DNA of 64,000 nucleotides from Cyanobium sp. FGCU52 (GCA_024958715.1 JANWUS010000053.1:1-64000), one strand, 5' to 3'. Positions 14,938-24,819 are shown, counted from the first letter of the stretch. Notes: a model not told the origin generated them from the letters alone. Program-made: numbers and translations.

Positions 14938-16079
14938 CGCTGCCGCGGCAGCTCGGCAGGGCGGAGGGTGAGAGTGAGCCGCTGCTCACCGCGGCGCACG
15001 GTGAAGATCAGCGGTTCGCCCACCCGGCCGCGATCCACCGCCAGCTGAACCTCGGAGGGGTTCTTCACCGGTTTGCCGGCCACCTGTTCGATCAGGTCGC
15101 AGGGACGCAGGCCACCGGCATCCGCCGGCCCCCCCTGCATCACGTCCACCACCACCACGCCATTGACCTCCGGCAGGGTGCACTCATCGGTGGCGCCGTT
15201 GATCTCGCGCGCCAGCTGGGGAGTGAGCGCCTGGAGGCGGATGCCCACGTAGGGGTGACTGGCGTAGCCGCGGTCGAGGATCTGGGCGGCGATCTGGCGG
15301 GCCGTGTTGATCGGCACTGCGAAGCTCAGACCCGCGCCCGGGGCCTGGCGGATGGCGGTGTTGATGCCGATCACCTGACCGTGGTCGTTGATCAGGGGGC
15401 CGCCGCTGTTGCCGGGATTCACGGCGGCGTCGGTCTGGATGTAGGGCACCCGCTGGCCTTCGCCCACGGCGTTGGTGCGCTGGATGGCGCTGATGATCCC
15501 GGCGGTGACCGTGTTGTCGAGGCCGAGGGGATTGCCGATGGCGATCGCCCACTCGCCGGGCCGCAGCTTGGCGGAATCCCCCAGGGGTGCCACCGGCAGC
15601 CGCGAGGCCACCACCTTCACCACCGCCACGTCGGTGAGGGGATCGGCCCCCAGCACCTTGCCGGTGAAACTGCGACCGTCGGGGAGGGTCACGTTCACCT
15701 CGCTGGCGCCCTCCACCACGTGGGCGTTGGTGAGCACCACCCCGTCGGAGCGGGTGATGAAGCCCGATCCCTGGCCCTGCTGCTGCTGGATCGCCGGTCC
15801 CCGGCCCAGCAGACCGCCGAGGGGGTTGACGGTGCGCTTGACGGTGTCGATCCGCACCACCGCCGGGCCCACCTTGGCCACCGCCTCAACGATCACGTTG
15901 CTGCCGGGCTGCAGGGGAGCGGCCACGGGGGCATCGCTGACCCGCGCCTTCTCCTGGGGCGGCATCACCGGCAGGCGCAGGCCCATGCAGCTCCCCAGGA
16001 GGCTGCTGCAGGCCGCCGCTGCCAACAGGGCGGCAGGGCGTTGGAAGAGACGGGAGCGGTGCGGCGACGGGGCGACCAT
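14934..16079 (-). CDS. HtrA/Deg-family periplasmic serine protease
   Basis: The protein has 381 residues. A signal peptide with a hydrophobic run and a possible lipobox (SLLGSC) covers about residues 1-32. The trypsin-like domain has the triad His in VLTNAHVV, Asp in LTDVAVVKV and Ser in NPGNSGGPL. One PDZ domain at the C-terminus includes GVVVVDVMQGGPADAGGLRPCDLI. It is HhoA/HhoB/HtrA-like, degrading misfolded proteins in the periplasm or lumen. ATG 16079 is chosen because it gives a proper signal peptide. It is divergent from dnaA (105 bp between starts) and leads an operon with the two transferase genes. Confidence 0.92.
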   Translation of the reverse strand: MVAPSPHRSRLFQRPAALLAAAACSSLLGSCMGLRLPVMPPQEKARVSDAPVAAPLQPGSNVIVEAVAKVGPAVVRIDTVKRTVNPLGGLLGRGPAIQQQQGQGSGFITRSDGVVLTNAHVVEGASEVNVTLPDGRSFTGKVLGADPLTDVAVVKVVASRLPVAPLGDSAKLRPGEWAIAIGNPLGLDNTVTAGIISAIQRTNAVGEGQRVPYIQTDAAVNPGNSGGPLINDHGQVIGINTAIRQAPGAGLSFAVPINTARQIAAQILDRGYASHPYVGIRLQALTPQLAREINGATDECTLPEVNGVVVVDVMQGGPADAGGLRPCDLIEQVAGKPVKNPSEVQLAVDRGRVGEPLIFTVRRGEQRLTLTLRPAELPRQR

Positions 16080-16184
16080 CGGGGCGGCGAGGGGTGGGTT
16101 CGGCGGGAGATCGGGTGTTGCTGCATCGCTCAGGAGCAGCTCCCTCACCGTGCCTATATTCGGCTGCCGTGAGATGGGGGTCCG

Positions 16185-17570
16185 GTGCAGCGGGGCGATC
16201 GGCTTTGGCACCGGGTCCAGGAGGCTCTTCAGGACAGCCTCAGCAAGCCTACCTTCGAGACCTGGATCCGGCCGGCACGCTGTCTTTCTGCCGATGATGG
16301 GACGCTGCGTCTGCAGGCGCCCAACAGCTTCGCCTGCAGCTGGCTGCGCAAGCACTACCTGGCCAAGATCGAGCAGGTGGCTGCCGAGATCGCCGGTGAG
16401 CCCGTTCATGTCGAGATCGGTGTGGTGCCCGGAGAGGGGGCCGACGGCGCCGCTCCCGCTGCTGTCGTGGCTCCGATCGCTGCCGAGGGGTCGGCTGCCG
16501 CTGCCGCGCCAGCCCGGGCGTCCGTGGGGACGCGGCTGACGGCGAACCTCAATCCCCGCTACGTGTTCAACCGCTTCGTGGTGGGTCCCAACAGCCGCAT
16601 GGCCCACGCGGCGGCCCTGGCGGTGGCCGAGGCTCCGGGGCGGGAGTTCAATCCCCTGTTCATCTGCGGGGGAGTGGGCCTGGGCAAGACCCATCTGATG
16701 CAGGCCATCGGCCACTACCGGCTGGAGATCGATCCCGAGGCGCGGGTCTTCTACGTGTCCACGGAAACCTTCACCAACGACCTGATCCAGGCGATCCGCA
16801 AGGACGGCATGCAGGCCTTCCGTGATCGCTACCGCGCCGCCGATCTCATCCTTGTTGACGACATCCAGTTCATCGAAGGCAAGGAGTATACCCAGGAGGA
16901 GTTTTTCCATACCTTCAACGCCCTGCACGAGGCGGGCCGCCAGATCGTGATCGCCTCCGACCGCCCACCCAGCCAGATCCCCCGGCTGCAGGAGCGCCTG
17001 ATCTCCCGGTTCTCGATGGGCCTGATCGCCGACATCCAGGCCCCTGATCTCGAGACCCGGATGGCGATCCTGCACAAGAAGGCCGAAGCCGAGCAGATGG
17101 CCCTGCCGCGGGAGCTGATCCACTACATCGCTGGTCGCTTCACCTCCAACATCCGCGAACTCGAAGGCGCCCTCACCCGTGCGGTGGCCTTCGCCTCGAT
17201 CACCGGACTGCCGATGACGGTGGAGTCGGTGGCGCCGATGCTGGATCCCGTCGGCAACGACGTCGATGTCACCCCCCAGCAGGTGCTCGATAAGGTGGCC
17301 GAGGTGTTTGAGGTGCGGATCGATGAGATGCTCAGCCCCAGCCGCAAGCGGGCCGTGAGCCAGGCCCGCCAGGTGGGTATGTTCCTGATGCGTCAGAACA
17401 CCAGCCTCTCGCTGCCGCGCATCGGTGAGGCCTTCGGCGGCAAGGACCACTCCACCGTGATGTATGCGGTGGAGCAGGTGGAGAAGAAGCTCAGCGCCGA
17501 CCCCGCCCTGGCGCGCCGCGTGCAGCAGGTGCGCGATCTCCTGCAGATCGACTCCAGGAAGCGCAGATAA
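16185..17570 (+). CDS. dnaA: Chromosomal replication initiator DnaA
   Basis: The 461-residue protein has all four DnaA domains. Domain I begins [21 protein letters not shown]; an Ala/Pro linker covers about 90-120; the AAA+ domain has Walker [11 protein letters not shown] and Walker [10 protein letters not shown]; the DNA-binding domain IV carries the signature [19 protein letters not shown]. It starts with GTG 16185. A TATATT hexamer (16155-16160) in the upstream gap could be a -10 element. No DnaA-box cluster or dnaN lies nearby, so the origin is probably elsewhere, as is common in cyanobacteria. Confidence 0.96.
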   Translation: MQRGDRLWHRVQEALQDSLSKPTFETWIRPARCLSADDGTLRLQAPNSFACSWLRKHYLAKIEQVAAEIAGEPVHVEIGVVPGEGADGAAPAAVVAPIAAEGSAAAAAPARASVGTRLTANLNPRYVFNRFVVGPNSRMAHAAALAVAEAPGREFNPLFICGGVGLGKTHLMQAIGHYRLEIDPEARVFYVSTETFTNDLIQAIRKDGMQAFRDRYRAADLILVDDIQFIEGKEYTQEEFFHTFNALHEAGRQIVIASDRPPSQIPRLQERLISRFSMGLIADIQAPDLETRMAILHKKAEAEQMALPRELIHYIAGRFTSNIRELEGALTRAVAFASITGLPMTVESVAPMLDPVGNDVDVTPQQVLDKVAEVFEVRIDEMLSPSRKRAVSQARQVGMFLMRQNTSLSLPRIGEAFGGKDHSTVMYAVEQVEKKLSADPALARRVQQVRDLLQIDSRKRR

Positions 17571-17660
17571 TGAGCATCCAGCCCAGCATCCATTCCTCCA
17601 TGCAAGCGTGGGTGCCTGCAGTGCGGTCAACGCGGCAATGACGATGTACATTACCGAAGA

Positions 17661-18977
17661 TTGACACTGAATACGCCGGTGGCTGTACGAAGGATTCTGC
17701 TTGTCATGATGCAGCCACCCGGCAGTAATGGTGTCCAGGGTCTTATCTACGACAAGATTCTTCCCTATCTTGATGCCTGTGGCTGGGAATTTCACTTTGC
17801 GGGGCCTTCGCCTTCGATGGCATCGGTACTGACTGAGAAGGTCAACTGTCACCCTTCAAGGCTGCACTACAGCACTAATGTTTCTTGGTCTAAACGCTTT
17901 TCTGTTCTCAAGAATCGCTGTCGAAATCGTTCCTTGATGTATTTGAGTTATGGTTTTCTCCAGCTGATCAGCTCTCGCATTGAGCGCCTGCTGCGCCATG
18001 ATCATTTGAGTTACACGCTTGCAGGTCTTAGGCGTGTTGTGCGTGAGGCTGAAGGACAATGGGACTACGACTTGATTGCCGGAAAGACTCCTGACTTCCA
18101 GGTGCTCGAAGAGGTCGCGAGCCTTGCTGAAGAGATGAATAAACCCCTTGTCGCCCTGATCGATGATCCCCATGGATACCGGAACGAATTGGGTTTTGTG
18201 CCGCAGGATGCAGAGAAGCAGCGAAGAATTCTCCGTCAATGTCGCGGGGCTGTCTTTATGTCTCCGCTGACGAGAGATCGCTATGTTCAGTCAGATTTGG
18301 TTGATTCTGGCAAGGCTTATGCAATGACAGATAGTTATCCTGTCTCATCTTCATTGTATGTCGCAGGGGGTGGCTGTCACGATCGGCTTCCTTGTGCGAC
18401 CCACGCAAGTACTGTCGCCACTCCCCAGCTTCATCTTGTCTACCTCGGTATGCTTCCTGAATGGCGGCCTATTGAGGCCCTGCTGACTGCTCTTGAGATG
18501 GCTTCAATCTCTGTGCAGGTTGATGTTTACGGCTACCTCTATTCAGGCGCAAAAGATAAAATCATGGCCAGCCCGAAACTGAGACGCGCCATTCGATTGC
18601 ACCGGTCTGTAAGTTATGAAGCCTCCCATTGGCTAGCGGAAGAAAGTGCGGGCTTGCTTGTTGCTATAGGCCCTCGCCATGTCGACAATCAGCCCTCTAA
18701 ATTCTTTGAGTATCTCGGTCACCGTAAGCCTTATCTTGTGCTTGGGCCAAGGGGAAATCCGATTGAAGCTTTGATCAGGGATCTAGGAATCGGCGTGTAC
18801 TGCGATATTGGAAGTACGCAATCAATCCTCGCTGGCATCCTGAAATTTAACAATCATTATTCTTCCTTTATCGAGGCTTACGACCGCAACCTCGAGTTGA
18901 TTGAAAACTACAGCGCTCCAAGGGTTGCCGGCAAATGGGTTGAGTGCCTGGAGGCCATGCTGAGGCAGGATTCCTGA
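17661..18977 (+). CDS. GT-B-type glycosyltransferase-like protein, atypical composition
   Basis: The 438-residue protein starts with ILLVMMQPPGSNGVQGLIYDK, typical of the N-terminal half of GT-B glycosyltransferases. The C-terminal half contains LHLVYLGMLPEWRPIEALLTAL and PSKFFEYLGHRKPYLVLG, which resembles the nucleotide-sugar-binding helix of GT4-like enzymes (P-x-K-x-x-E-Y). Its DNA is clearly richer in A and T than the flanking genes, and it uses many A/T-ending codons, consistent with horizontal transfer. It starts with TTG 17661 or GTG 17679. It stands alone between dnaA and cbbX. Surface polysaccharide synthesis is the likeliest role, inferred only from the fold. Confidence 0.7.
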   Translation: MTLNTPVAVRRILLVMMQPPGSNGVQGLIYDKILPYLDACGWEFHFAGPSPSMASVLTEKVNCHPSRLHYSTNVSWSKRFSVLKNRCRNRSLMYLSYGFLQLISSRIERLLRHDHLSYTLAGLRRVVREAEGQWDYDLIAGKTPDFQVLEEVASLAEEMNKPLVALIDDPHGYRNELGFVPQDAEKQRRILRQCRGAVFMSPLTRDRYVQSDLVDSGKAYAMTDSYPVSSSLYVAGGGCHDRLPCATHASTVATPQLHLVYLGMLPEWRPIEALLTALEMASISVQVDVYGYLYSGAKDKIMASPKLRRAIRLHRSVSYEASHWLAEESAGLLVAIGPRHVDNQPSKFFEYLGHRKPYLVLGPRGNPIEALIRDLGIGVYCDIGSTQSILAGILKFNNHYSSFIEAYDRNLELIENYSAPRVAGKWVECLEAMLRQDS

Positions 18978-18993
18978 AGCACTGAGCTTCAGG
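18973..18993. terminator. Hairpin terminator between glycosyltransferase and cbbX
   Basis: CCTGAAGC (18973-18980) and GCTTCAGG (18986-18993) form a perfect 8-bp stem with a 5-base loop. It overlaps the stop codon of the plus-strand gene and lies 12 bp beyond the stop of the minus-strand cbbX, so it can serve both convergent genes. There is no clear T-run. Confidence 0.6.
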
Positions 18994-19004
18994 GTTCCTG
19001 TGAT

Positions 19005-19943
19005 TCACGACACGATCGGCTCGCTGGGATCCAGCCCTTCCACCTCCCCCTGGAACACCCGGCTCGCCACGATGTCCTCCGCCTCGATCGTCATCAGATC
19101 GATCTTCGTGAGCGGCGAACCCATGCGCTTGAACAGCCGATTCGCCTGACGCATGCGGGCCCGGTCGATGGCGTTTCGGATCGAGCGGGCATTGGCGAAG
19201 AACGGCAGTTGCATGCGCCGCACGATGTACTCGGCGAAGGCGGCGGTGGCCTCCTCGCTGAAGCGGTAGTTCTCCTCGGCAAGAATCAGCTTGGCGATCG
19301 CCAGCAGCTCATCGGCGCTGTAGTCGGGAAAGTCGATGTGGTTGGCCACCCGCGAGGAAAGGCCCGGATTGGACTGGTAGAAGACGTCCATCCGCTCCTT
19401 GTAGCCGGCGAAGATCACTACCAGATCGTCGCGGTTGGCCTCCATCACCTGCAGCAGGATCTCGATCGCCTCAGCGCCGTAATCCCGTTCGTTCTCGGGG
19501 CGGTAGAGGTAGTAGGCCTCGTCGATGAACAGCACCCCCCCCATCGCCTTCTTCAGCATCTCCCGCGTCTTCGGCGCCGTGTGGCCGATGTACTGACCCA
19601 CCAGGTCGTCGCGGGTGGCGGTCACCACATGGCCCTTGCGCACGTAGCCGAGGCCGTGCAGGATCTTCGACATCCGCTCGGCCACCGTTGTTTTGCCGGT
19701 GCCCGGGTGGCCGGTGAACGACATGTGCAGGCTGGGCGGCGCGGTGTCGAGGCCCACCTGCTCCCGCGCCCTGTTCACCACCAGCAAGGCGGCGATCTCG
19801 CGGATGCGCGCCTTGACCGGCCGCAGGCCGATCAGCTCCCGGTCGAGCTGGTCGAGCACCGCCTGGATGCCGGCGCCCTCGTAGGCCGCCTGCAGGTCGA
19901 CCGCGGTGTCGTCGGCGGAAATGGGTCGCTCAGAGGAGCTCAT
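19005..19943 (-). CDS. cbbX: RuBisCO activase CbbX
   Basis: The 312-residue AAA+ ATPase remodels inhibited RuBisCO, pulling on the large-subunit C-terminus to release sugar phosphates. It shows Walker [10 protein letters not shown], the pore-loop region [16 protein letters not shown], Walker [16 protein letters not shown], and [17 protein letters not shown] with the sensor-2 arginine. It is the last gene of the carbon-fixation cluster and its start overlaps the acRAF stop region by 14 bp. Its place downstream of acRAF fits the alpha-carboxysome gene order known from picocyanobacteria and chemoautotrophs. Confidence 0.95.
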   Translation of the reverse strand: MSSSERPISADDTAVDLQAAYEGAGIQAVLDQLDRELIGLRPVKARIREIAALLVVNRAREQVGLDTAPPSLHMSFTGHPGTGKTTVAERMSKILHGLGYVRKGHVVTATRDDLVGQYIGHTAPKTREMLKKAMGGVLFIDEAYYLYRPENERDYGAEAIEILLQVMEANRDDLVVIFAGYKERMDVFYQSNPGLSSRVANHIDFPDYSADELLAIAKLILAEENYRFSEEATAAFAEYIVRRMQLPFFANARSIRNAIDRARMRQANRLFKRMGSPLTKIDLMTIEAEDIVASRVFQGEVEGLDPSEPIVS

Positions 19944-20181
19944 CGACGGCGGTGGCGAAGGTGGTTTCGGCTTCGCCCACCGCCGGGTTCTCCCCTTCGC
20001 CCTCGGGACGGAGGGTGAGGTTCACATAGGTCCGCCCGAAGCTGATGTCGGGGAACCGGCCCACGCGCTCCGAGAGCGCATTCAGGCGCTCCAGGAAAGT
20101 GCGGGTGGTGTCGTAGTCCGCGAACTCGATGCGCCGCTCCAGGCGATCCGGGCGGTTCCTGTGGGTCCAGGGATGGTCCAT
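19930..20181 (-). CDS. acRAF: Alpha-carboxysome RuBisCO assembly factor (pterin dehydratase-like)
   Basis: The 83-residue protein has the pterin-4a-carbinolamine dehydratase-like fold: [42 protein letters not shown] and [15 protein letters not shown]. In true dehydratases this region has an H-H-P motif for catalysis; here the position reads [12 protein letters not shown], so the active-site histidines are lost. That loss is characteristic of acRAF, the chaperone that helps assemble form IA RuBisCO. I chose ATG 20181 ([12 protein letters not shown]) because the earlier in-frame region is Pro/Arg-rich and overlaps chpX. It sits between chpX and cbbX. Confidence 0.85.
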   Translation of the reverse strand: MDHPWTHRNRPDRLERRIEFADYDTTRTFLERLNALSERVGRFPDISFGRTYVNLTLRPEGEGENPAVGEAETTFATAVDELL

Positions 20182-20191
20182 GACGTCGACC

Positions 20192-21355
20192 TTACGCCTG
20201 CGGCGGTTCCGCCTCGGCGTCGAGGGCGTCGGTGCGCGCCCGGCTGAGGCGGAGGGCCCAGGCCGCGGCGTGGGCACGGTTCGCCTCCCGGGCCGCCGGC
20301 TCGCTGGCCGTGAGCGGCTGGGGGAAGGTGCCGCGGATGGCGGCGTTGGTGACGCAGAACATCGCCTTCTGGAAGCTCATGCAGATCTTCACCCGCACGT
20401 CCCCTTCGCCCCGGGTGCGCTCGTCGTACCAGCGGTGCAGCCGCGCAGGCAGATGTCGGTACATGTCCTGCATCAGCAGGCTGGGGGGGATGCCGGCGCC
20501 CATCGTGGGCAGGGGATCGGCGAACAGGGCTCCGTAGGCGAACGTCGACTGATCAGGGGAAATCTGCTGGGCCTGGGCGTTGAAGGACACCGTGCCCAGG
20601 AACGGGGTGCCGCGCAGGAACACCGCCTCCACGTAAGGAACGGCCACGTCCACCAGGAAGGTGAGGCCGGCGTCGGGTGGCAGCACCCACAGCCGCTCGC
20701 CGGCCACCTCCACGGCGTAGGTGATCGGCAGGCCGGCGGCGGCCACCAGGGCGTCCTTGATGAACTCCACCACCCCCTCGATCGTGCGCACCTCACCGGC
20801 GGCCTCCGCCCGGGCCAGATCCAGGAACAGATCGCTCATCACCCGCCAGAACTGGCCGAGGGCATGGGTGGTGGCCGCGGCGCGGATCAGTTCGGGGAGG
20901 AACTCCCGGAACAGCGGATGCAGCACCGCCAGCAGGGGATCGCGCCGGGTCTTGCGGGCGATGATCGCCCGGCAGTTCTCCTGGAACGCGGGGCTGTCGA
21001 GATAGGCATCGAGCCCGCCGGTGCCATGCCAGAGCATCACCTTCATGCAGTACTCGGCGTACTCGTAGTTGATGCGGTCGTGGCAGAGGTGGCGCCAGAT
21101 CCTGCCCGGGCTCAGGTCGCCGTCGAGAAAGCGGAAGACCGGGAAGGGATTGAGGAACTGCTTCTCGGCCTGGTGGATGAGGTTGATGCTGTAGGCATCG
21201 AGAACCTCCCCGTAGCTCTGGAGCACATCCACCACCTGAAGCAGGTTGTCGGGGGTGTCGGCCAGCAGGGTGCGGCCGGCCAGCAGGGACGCCTCCAGGT
21301 CGGCGGCGCTGGGCTGCCCTCCGGCGTGAACGAGTTCGGCGGGGATGACCGGCAT
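20192..21355 (-). CDS. chpX: CO2-hydration protein ChpX/CupB type of NDH-1MS'
   Basis: The 387-residue protein belongs to the ChpX/ChpY (CupB/CupA) family, which binds zinc and converts CO2 to bicarbonate in association with a specialised thylakoid NDH-1 complex. Landmarks are VDVLQSYGEVLDAYSINLIHQAEKQFLNPFPVFRF, here given by its position (about residues 42-76), IWRHLCHDRINYEYAEYCMKVMLWHGTGGLD region (about 85-115), and FPQPLTASEP near the end. The His and Cys residues of HLCHDRINYEYAEYC are candidate metal ligands. Its ATG overlaps the ndhD4 stop by one base, so ndhF4-ndhD4-chpX form one unit. The pairing with NdhF4/NdhD4 marks the constitutive low-affinity type. Confidence 0.92.
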   Translation of the reverse strand: MPVIPAELVHAGGQPSAADLEASLLAGRTLLADTPDNLLQVVDVLQSYGEVLDAYSINLIHQAEKQFLNPFPVFRFLDGDLSPGRIWRHLCHDRINYEYAEYCMKVMLWHGTGGLDAYLDSPAFQENCRAIIARKTRRDPLLAVLHPLFREFLPELIRAAATTHALGQFWRVMSDLFLDLARAEAAGEVRTIEGVVEFIKDALVAAAGLPITYAVEVAGERLWVLPPDAGLTFLVDVAVPYVEAVFLRGTPFLGTVSFNAQAQQISPDQSTFAYGALFADPLPTMGAGIPPSLLMQDMYRHLPARLHRWYDERTRGEGDVRVKICMSFQKAMFCVTNAAIRGTFPQPLTASEPAAREANRAHAAAWALRLSRARTDALDAEAEPPQA

Positions 21356-22890
21356 CAGCCCAGACCTCCCGCTCCGCTCGACGCCACCACCAGGCTGGGC
21401 AGGCCGGCCAGCAGGGCGGTGGTGGATTCACTCAGGTGGCCGAGGGTGGCGGGCACCAGACCCAGCAGCACCACACCGAGGGCCAGGCCCAGGGTGGTGA
21501 GGGTTTCCCGCGGCGCCACGCCGGCCAGGCGAACGTCGAGGCGGGAATCGCGCGCGGGATCGGTGGGGGGCGTGATCGCCAGTCGCCCGAAGAAGGCGCG
21601 GTTCACCAGCAGCAGGAAGTACACGGCCGTGAGGCCCGAGCCCACCATGCACAGCAGGGTGGCCAGGGGATAGGAGGGCAGGCTGCCGCGGAACACCAGG
21701 AACTCGGAGATGAAGCCGGCCATCCCCGGCAGTCCGGCGCTGGCCATCACGCCCAGGATCATCAGCGTGCCGGTGAAGGGCAGGCCCCGCTCCGGATTGA
21801 GCAGGCCCCGCAGCACCTCCAGGTCGCGGGTGCCGGTCTTGCGGTACACGATCCCCACCAGCAGGAACAGCAGGGCGGAGATCAGGCCGTGGCTCACCAT
21901 CTGGAACACCGCCCCCAGCAGGCTCACCGGCGTGGCGGAGGCCGCCGCCAGGAGCACGTAACCCATGTGCCCCACCGAGCTGAAGGCCACCATCCGCTTC
22001 ATGTCCCGCTGGGCGATGGCCGCCAGCGATCCGTACAGCACCGACACCGCCGCCCAGATCGCCAGCCAGGGGGCCACCACGGCCCAGGCTTCGGGAAACA
22101 TCCCCAGGCCGAAGCGCAGCAGCCCGTAGGTGCCCAGCTTCAGCAGCACCCCGGCCAGCAGCACCGACACCGGCGTGGAGGCCTGGGTATGGGCATCCGG
22201 CAGCCAGGTGTGGAAGGGCACCAGGGGGATCTTGATGCCGAAGCCGATCAGCAGGGCTCCCAGCAGCAGCAGCTGGCTGCCCATTGACAGCCGGTCGCTG
22301 AGCACCGGGCTGAGGCTGAAGTCCACCGAGCCGGTGAACAGCGCCAGGCCCAGGAAGGCGCCCAGGATCAGCACCCCCGAGACGGCCGTGAACAGCAGGA
22401 ACTTGGTGGCGGCATAGGCCCGATCCGCACCGCCCCAGATCGAGATCAGCAGCCAGAGGGGGATCAGTTCGAGCTCGTAGAACAGGAAGAACAGCAGCAG
22501 GTTGTCGGCCAGGAAGGCGCCGTTCACAGCGCCGCTGATCAGCAGCAGCAGGGCGAAGTAGATGCGGGGGCGCTGGCTGATGTCGCGGGTGCAGACCGCC
22601 GACACCAGGGTGAGGGCGGCGTTGACCAGCACCAGGGGCATCGAGAGGCCGTCGATGCCGAGCCGGTAGTCGAGGCCGATGCTGTCGACCCAGGGCAGCG
22701 ACTCGACCATTTGCAGCGCACCCTCGCCCGGGTCGAAGGCCAGCAGCACCCGCAGGCTCCAGAGCAGCTGCAGGCTGAGCACGGTGATCGCCACGGCCCG
22801 CATCCGGCCCGGGGGCGGATCACCGGGCAGAAGCAGCAGCAGGGCCGTGCCCAGGAACGGGATCAGCAGAAGGATGCTCAGCATCGGCAT
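21355..22890 (-). CDS. ndhD4: NDH-1 subunit NdhD4 (CO2-uptake type)
   Basis: The protein has 511 residues and about fourteen membrane helices, matching the NuoM/NdhD proton-pumping family. Landmarks are LGIDGLSMPLVLVNAALTL, FFLFYELELIPLWLLI, the loop PLVPFHTWLPDAHTQA and RDMKRMVAFSSVGHMGYVLL, which contain the conserved Glu, Lys and His of the proton path. It is placed as NdhD4 by its position between ndhF4 and chpX. The start at ATG 22890 overlaps the ndhF4 stop by one base. It probably pumps protons in the NDH-1MS' complex driving CO2 hydration. Confidence 0.93.
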   Translation of the reverse strand: MPMLSILLLIPFLGTALLLLLPGDPPPGRMRAVAITVLSLQLLWSLRVLLAFDPGEGALQMVESLPWVDSIGLDYRLGIDGLSMPLVLVNAALTLVSAVCTRDISQRPRIYFALLLLISGAVNGAFLADNLLLFFLFYELELIPLWLLISIWGGADRAYAATKFLLFTAVSGVLILGAFLGLALFTGSVDFSLSPVLSDRLSMGSQLLLLGALLIGFGIKIPLVPFHTWLPDAHTQASTPVSVLLAGVLLKLGTYGLLRFGLGMFPEAWAVVAPWLAIWAAVSVLYGSLAAIAQRDMKRMVAFSSVGHMGYVLLAAASATPVSLLGAVFQMVSHGLISALLFLLVGIVYRKTGTRDLEVLRGLLNPERGLPFTGTLMILGVMASAGLPGMAGFISEFLVFRGSLPSYPLATLLCMVGSGLTAVYFLLLVNRAFFGRLAITPPTDPARDSRLDVRLAGVAPRETLTTLGLALGVVLLGLVPATLGHLSESTTALLAGLPSLVVASSGAGGLG

Positions 22891-24734
22891 CAGCCCCGGA
22901 ACCAGGAGAGGCTGCTGAACAGCAGCACGATCGCCAGCACCACGGTGAGCACGTAGGTCTGGAGATGGCCGCTCACCCCCAGCTTGAGGGCCTCGGCACT
23001 GGCCAGGGAGCCGACGCCGATGCGGTTGACCAGCCCGTTCACCACCACCCGGTCGAAAGCATTGGTGAGCTGGGCCAGGCCGGCCACGAAGGCCACGATC
23101 GTGGCCCGGTAGATGCGGTCGGTATAGAAGTCGTAGGCCAGCAGATCCTGCAGGGTGCGCAGGGGCCTGACCACCGACCGTGACCAGAACTTGTCGAGCG
23201 GCACCAGGGCCCCCACGAACACGCCGCTCGCCCCGCTGGCCACCACCAGGCCCGTGGTGAGCCAGGAGAAGGAGGCGATGCCCGGAGATGGATCGATCCG
23301 GCCGATCACCAGCGGCGTGAGCAGCACCAGCACCGTGAGTGAGACCATCGGCAGGGCCATCAGCCAGTTCACTTCGGGGGTGCGCTTGGTCTTGGGATGG
23401 GGGGTGTCGAGGAATACCTGCCGGTACACCCGAACCAGATTGAAGGCCGTCAGGGCGTTGGTGAGCAGCACCACGCCGGCGAACAGCGGCGCCATCGCCG
23501 CCATGCGCTCCACCATCAGGCCGAAGCACCAGAAGCAGCCCAGGGGCAGCAGCCCCGTGAGCCCGGCGGCGGCCACCAGGTAGGCGCCGGTGGTGGCGGG
23601 CATCCGCCGCCCCAGCCCCCCCAGTTCGGTGATGTCCTGGCAGTTGGTGGTGGCGATCACGCTGCCCACGCTCATGAACAGCAGGGCCTTGGCCAGGCCG
23701 TGGGCGAACAGCAGCAGCAGGGCGACCCCGGGGAGCTGCAGGGCGATCGCCAGGAACACCAGGCCCAGATAGGAGGTGGTGGAGTAGGAGAACGCCCGCT
23801 TGAGATCCACCTGGGCGATCGCCACCAGCGCACCGCCGAGGGCGCTGATCGTGCCCACCACGAGCAGCACGTCGATCGCCACCGGGGAGAGCCTCAGCAG
23901 GGGCATCAGCTTCAGCAGCACCAGGGCGCCGCAGGTGACCACGGCCGAGTTGCGCAGGATCGAGGCGGGGTTCGGACCCTCCATCGCCTCATCGAGCCAC
24001 AGGTGCATCGGGAACTGGGCGCACTTGCCCATGGGGCCGGCGATCAGCCCGAGGCAGAGCAGGGTGGCCGCCAGCGGTGAGAGATCGGCTTGGGCCGACC
24101 AGGCGTAGAGGTCGTTGAACTCCAGCGAACCCGCCCAGGCCGAGAGGGCCACCAGGCCCATCAGCAGCAGCACGTCACCCACGCGTTTGGTGAGGAAGGC
24201 GTCGCGGGCGGCGGTGACCACCAGGGGCTGGGCGTACCAGAACCCCACCAGCAGATAGGTGGAGAGGGTGAGCATCTCCAGCAGGAAATAGCTCAGGAAC
24301 AGATTGCTGCTCAGCACCACCCCGGACATGGCCCCTTCGAAGAAACCCACCAGGGCGTAGAAGCGCGCCAGGGACCATTCCTTGTCGAGGTACCCCAGGG
24401 CGAACACCTGGCAGATCAGGCTCATGAACGTGACCAGCTCCAGGGCGGCCAGGTTGGTGAGCGAGAGATCGAAGCCGATGCGCAGGTCGAGGTCGGCCGC
24501 CTGGAACCAGGGGATCTCGAGGTGCTGGGGGCCGATCGTGAGCACCTCCCGCAGGATCAGGCTGCCGTGCAGCACCGCCAGCAGGGTGACCAGCAGGTTG
24601 AGGTAGGCCGCCGGCCGGGGGCCGTTGCGCTTCACCCAGCCCGAAGCCCAGGGCAGGGACAGCACCATGCCACCGAACCCGTACAGGGGGATCAGCCAGA
24701 CCAGCTGGATCGGCAGGGAAGGGGCTGGGGACAA
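22890..24734 (-). CDS. ndhF4: NDH-1 subunit NdhF4 (CO2-uptake type)
   Basis: The protein has 614 residues and about sixteen membrane helices of the NuoL/NdhF family. It shows RIGFDLSLTNLAALELVTFMS, FFEGAMSGVVLSSNLFLSYFLLEMLTLSTYLLVGFWYAQP (about residues 130-170), FPMHLWLDEAMEGPNPASILRNSA and QVDLKRAFSYSTTSYLGLVF. The MHLWLDEAMEGP loop, rather than the respiratory PLHTWLPDAMEGPTP, is typical of CO2-uptake NdhF3/NdhF4 proteins. It leads the ndhF4-ndhD4-chpX operon. A hairpin 67 bp upstream separates it from the bacterioferritin-like gene. Confidence 0.92.
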   Translation of the reverse strand: MSPAPSLPIQLVWLIPLYGFGGMVLSLPWASGWVKRNGPRPAAYLNLLVTLLAVLHGSLILREVLTIGPQHLEIPWFQAADLDLRIGFDLSLTNLAALELVTFMSLICQVFALGYLDKEWSLARFYALVGFFEGAMSGVVLSSNLFLSYFLLEMLTLSTYLLVGFWYAQPLVVTAARDAFLTKRVGDVLLLMGLVALSAWAGSLEFNDLYAWSAQADLSPLAATLLCLGLIAGPMGKCAQFPMHLWLDEAMEGPNPASILRNSAVVTCGALVLLKLMPLLRLSPVAIDVLLVVGTISALGGALVAIAQVDLKRAFSYSTTSYLGLVFLAIALQLPGVALLLLFAHGLAKALLFMSVGSVIATTNCQDITELGGLGRRMPATTGAYLVAAAGLTGLLPLGCFWCFGLMVERMAAMAPLFAGVVLLTNALTAFNLVRVYRQVFLDTPHPKTKRTPEVNWLMALPMVSLTVLVLLTPLVIGRIDPSPGIASFSWLTTGLVVASGASGVFVGALVPLDKFWSRSVVRPLRTLQDLLAYDFYTDRIYRATIVAFVAGLAQLTNAFDRVVVNGLVNRIGVGSLASAEALKLGVSGHLQTYVLTVVLAIVLLFSSLSWFRG

Positions 24735-24800
24735 GGGTGGAGGCAGGGCGACGGCGGGGTGCGGGAAGCGGGGCGTCGGCGCTGGACTTTACGCAGGCTG

Positions 24801-24819
24801 CCGGATCGACCCGATCCGG
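24801..24819 (-). terminator. Hairpin between cso operon and ndhF4 operon
   Basis: CCGGATCG (24801-24808) and CGATCCGG (24812-24819) form a perfect 8-bp stem with a 3-base loop. It is 22 bp downstream of the bacterioferritin-like gene and 67 bp upstream of ndhF4 on the same strand. With no T-run it is more likely a partial terminator or processing site than a full stop. Confidence 0.55.

Noticed and set aside
16080-16184. Possible replication origin next to dnaA
   Set aside because: The 105-bp gap has no DnaA-box cluster and no AT-rich unwinding element; dnaN is not adjacent.
16080-17852. Upstream extension of the htrA frame through dnaA
   Set aside because: The frame is open by chance; a signal peptide begins at 16079 and the extension is antisense to dnaA.
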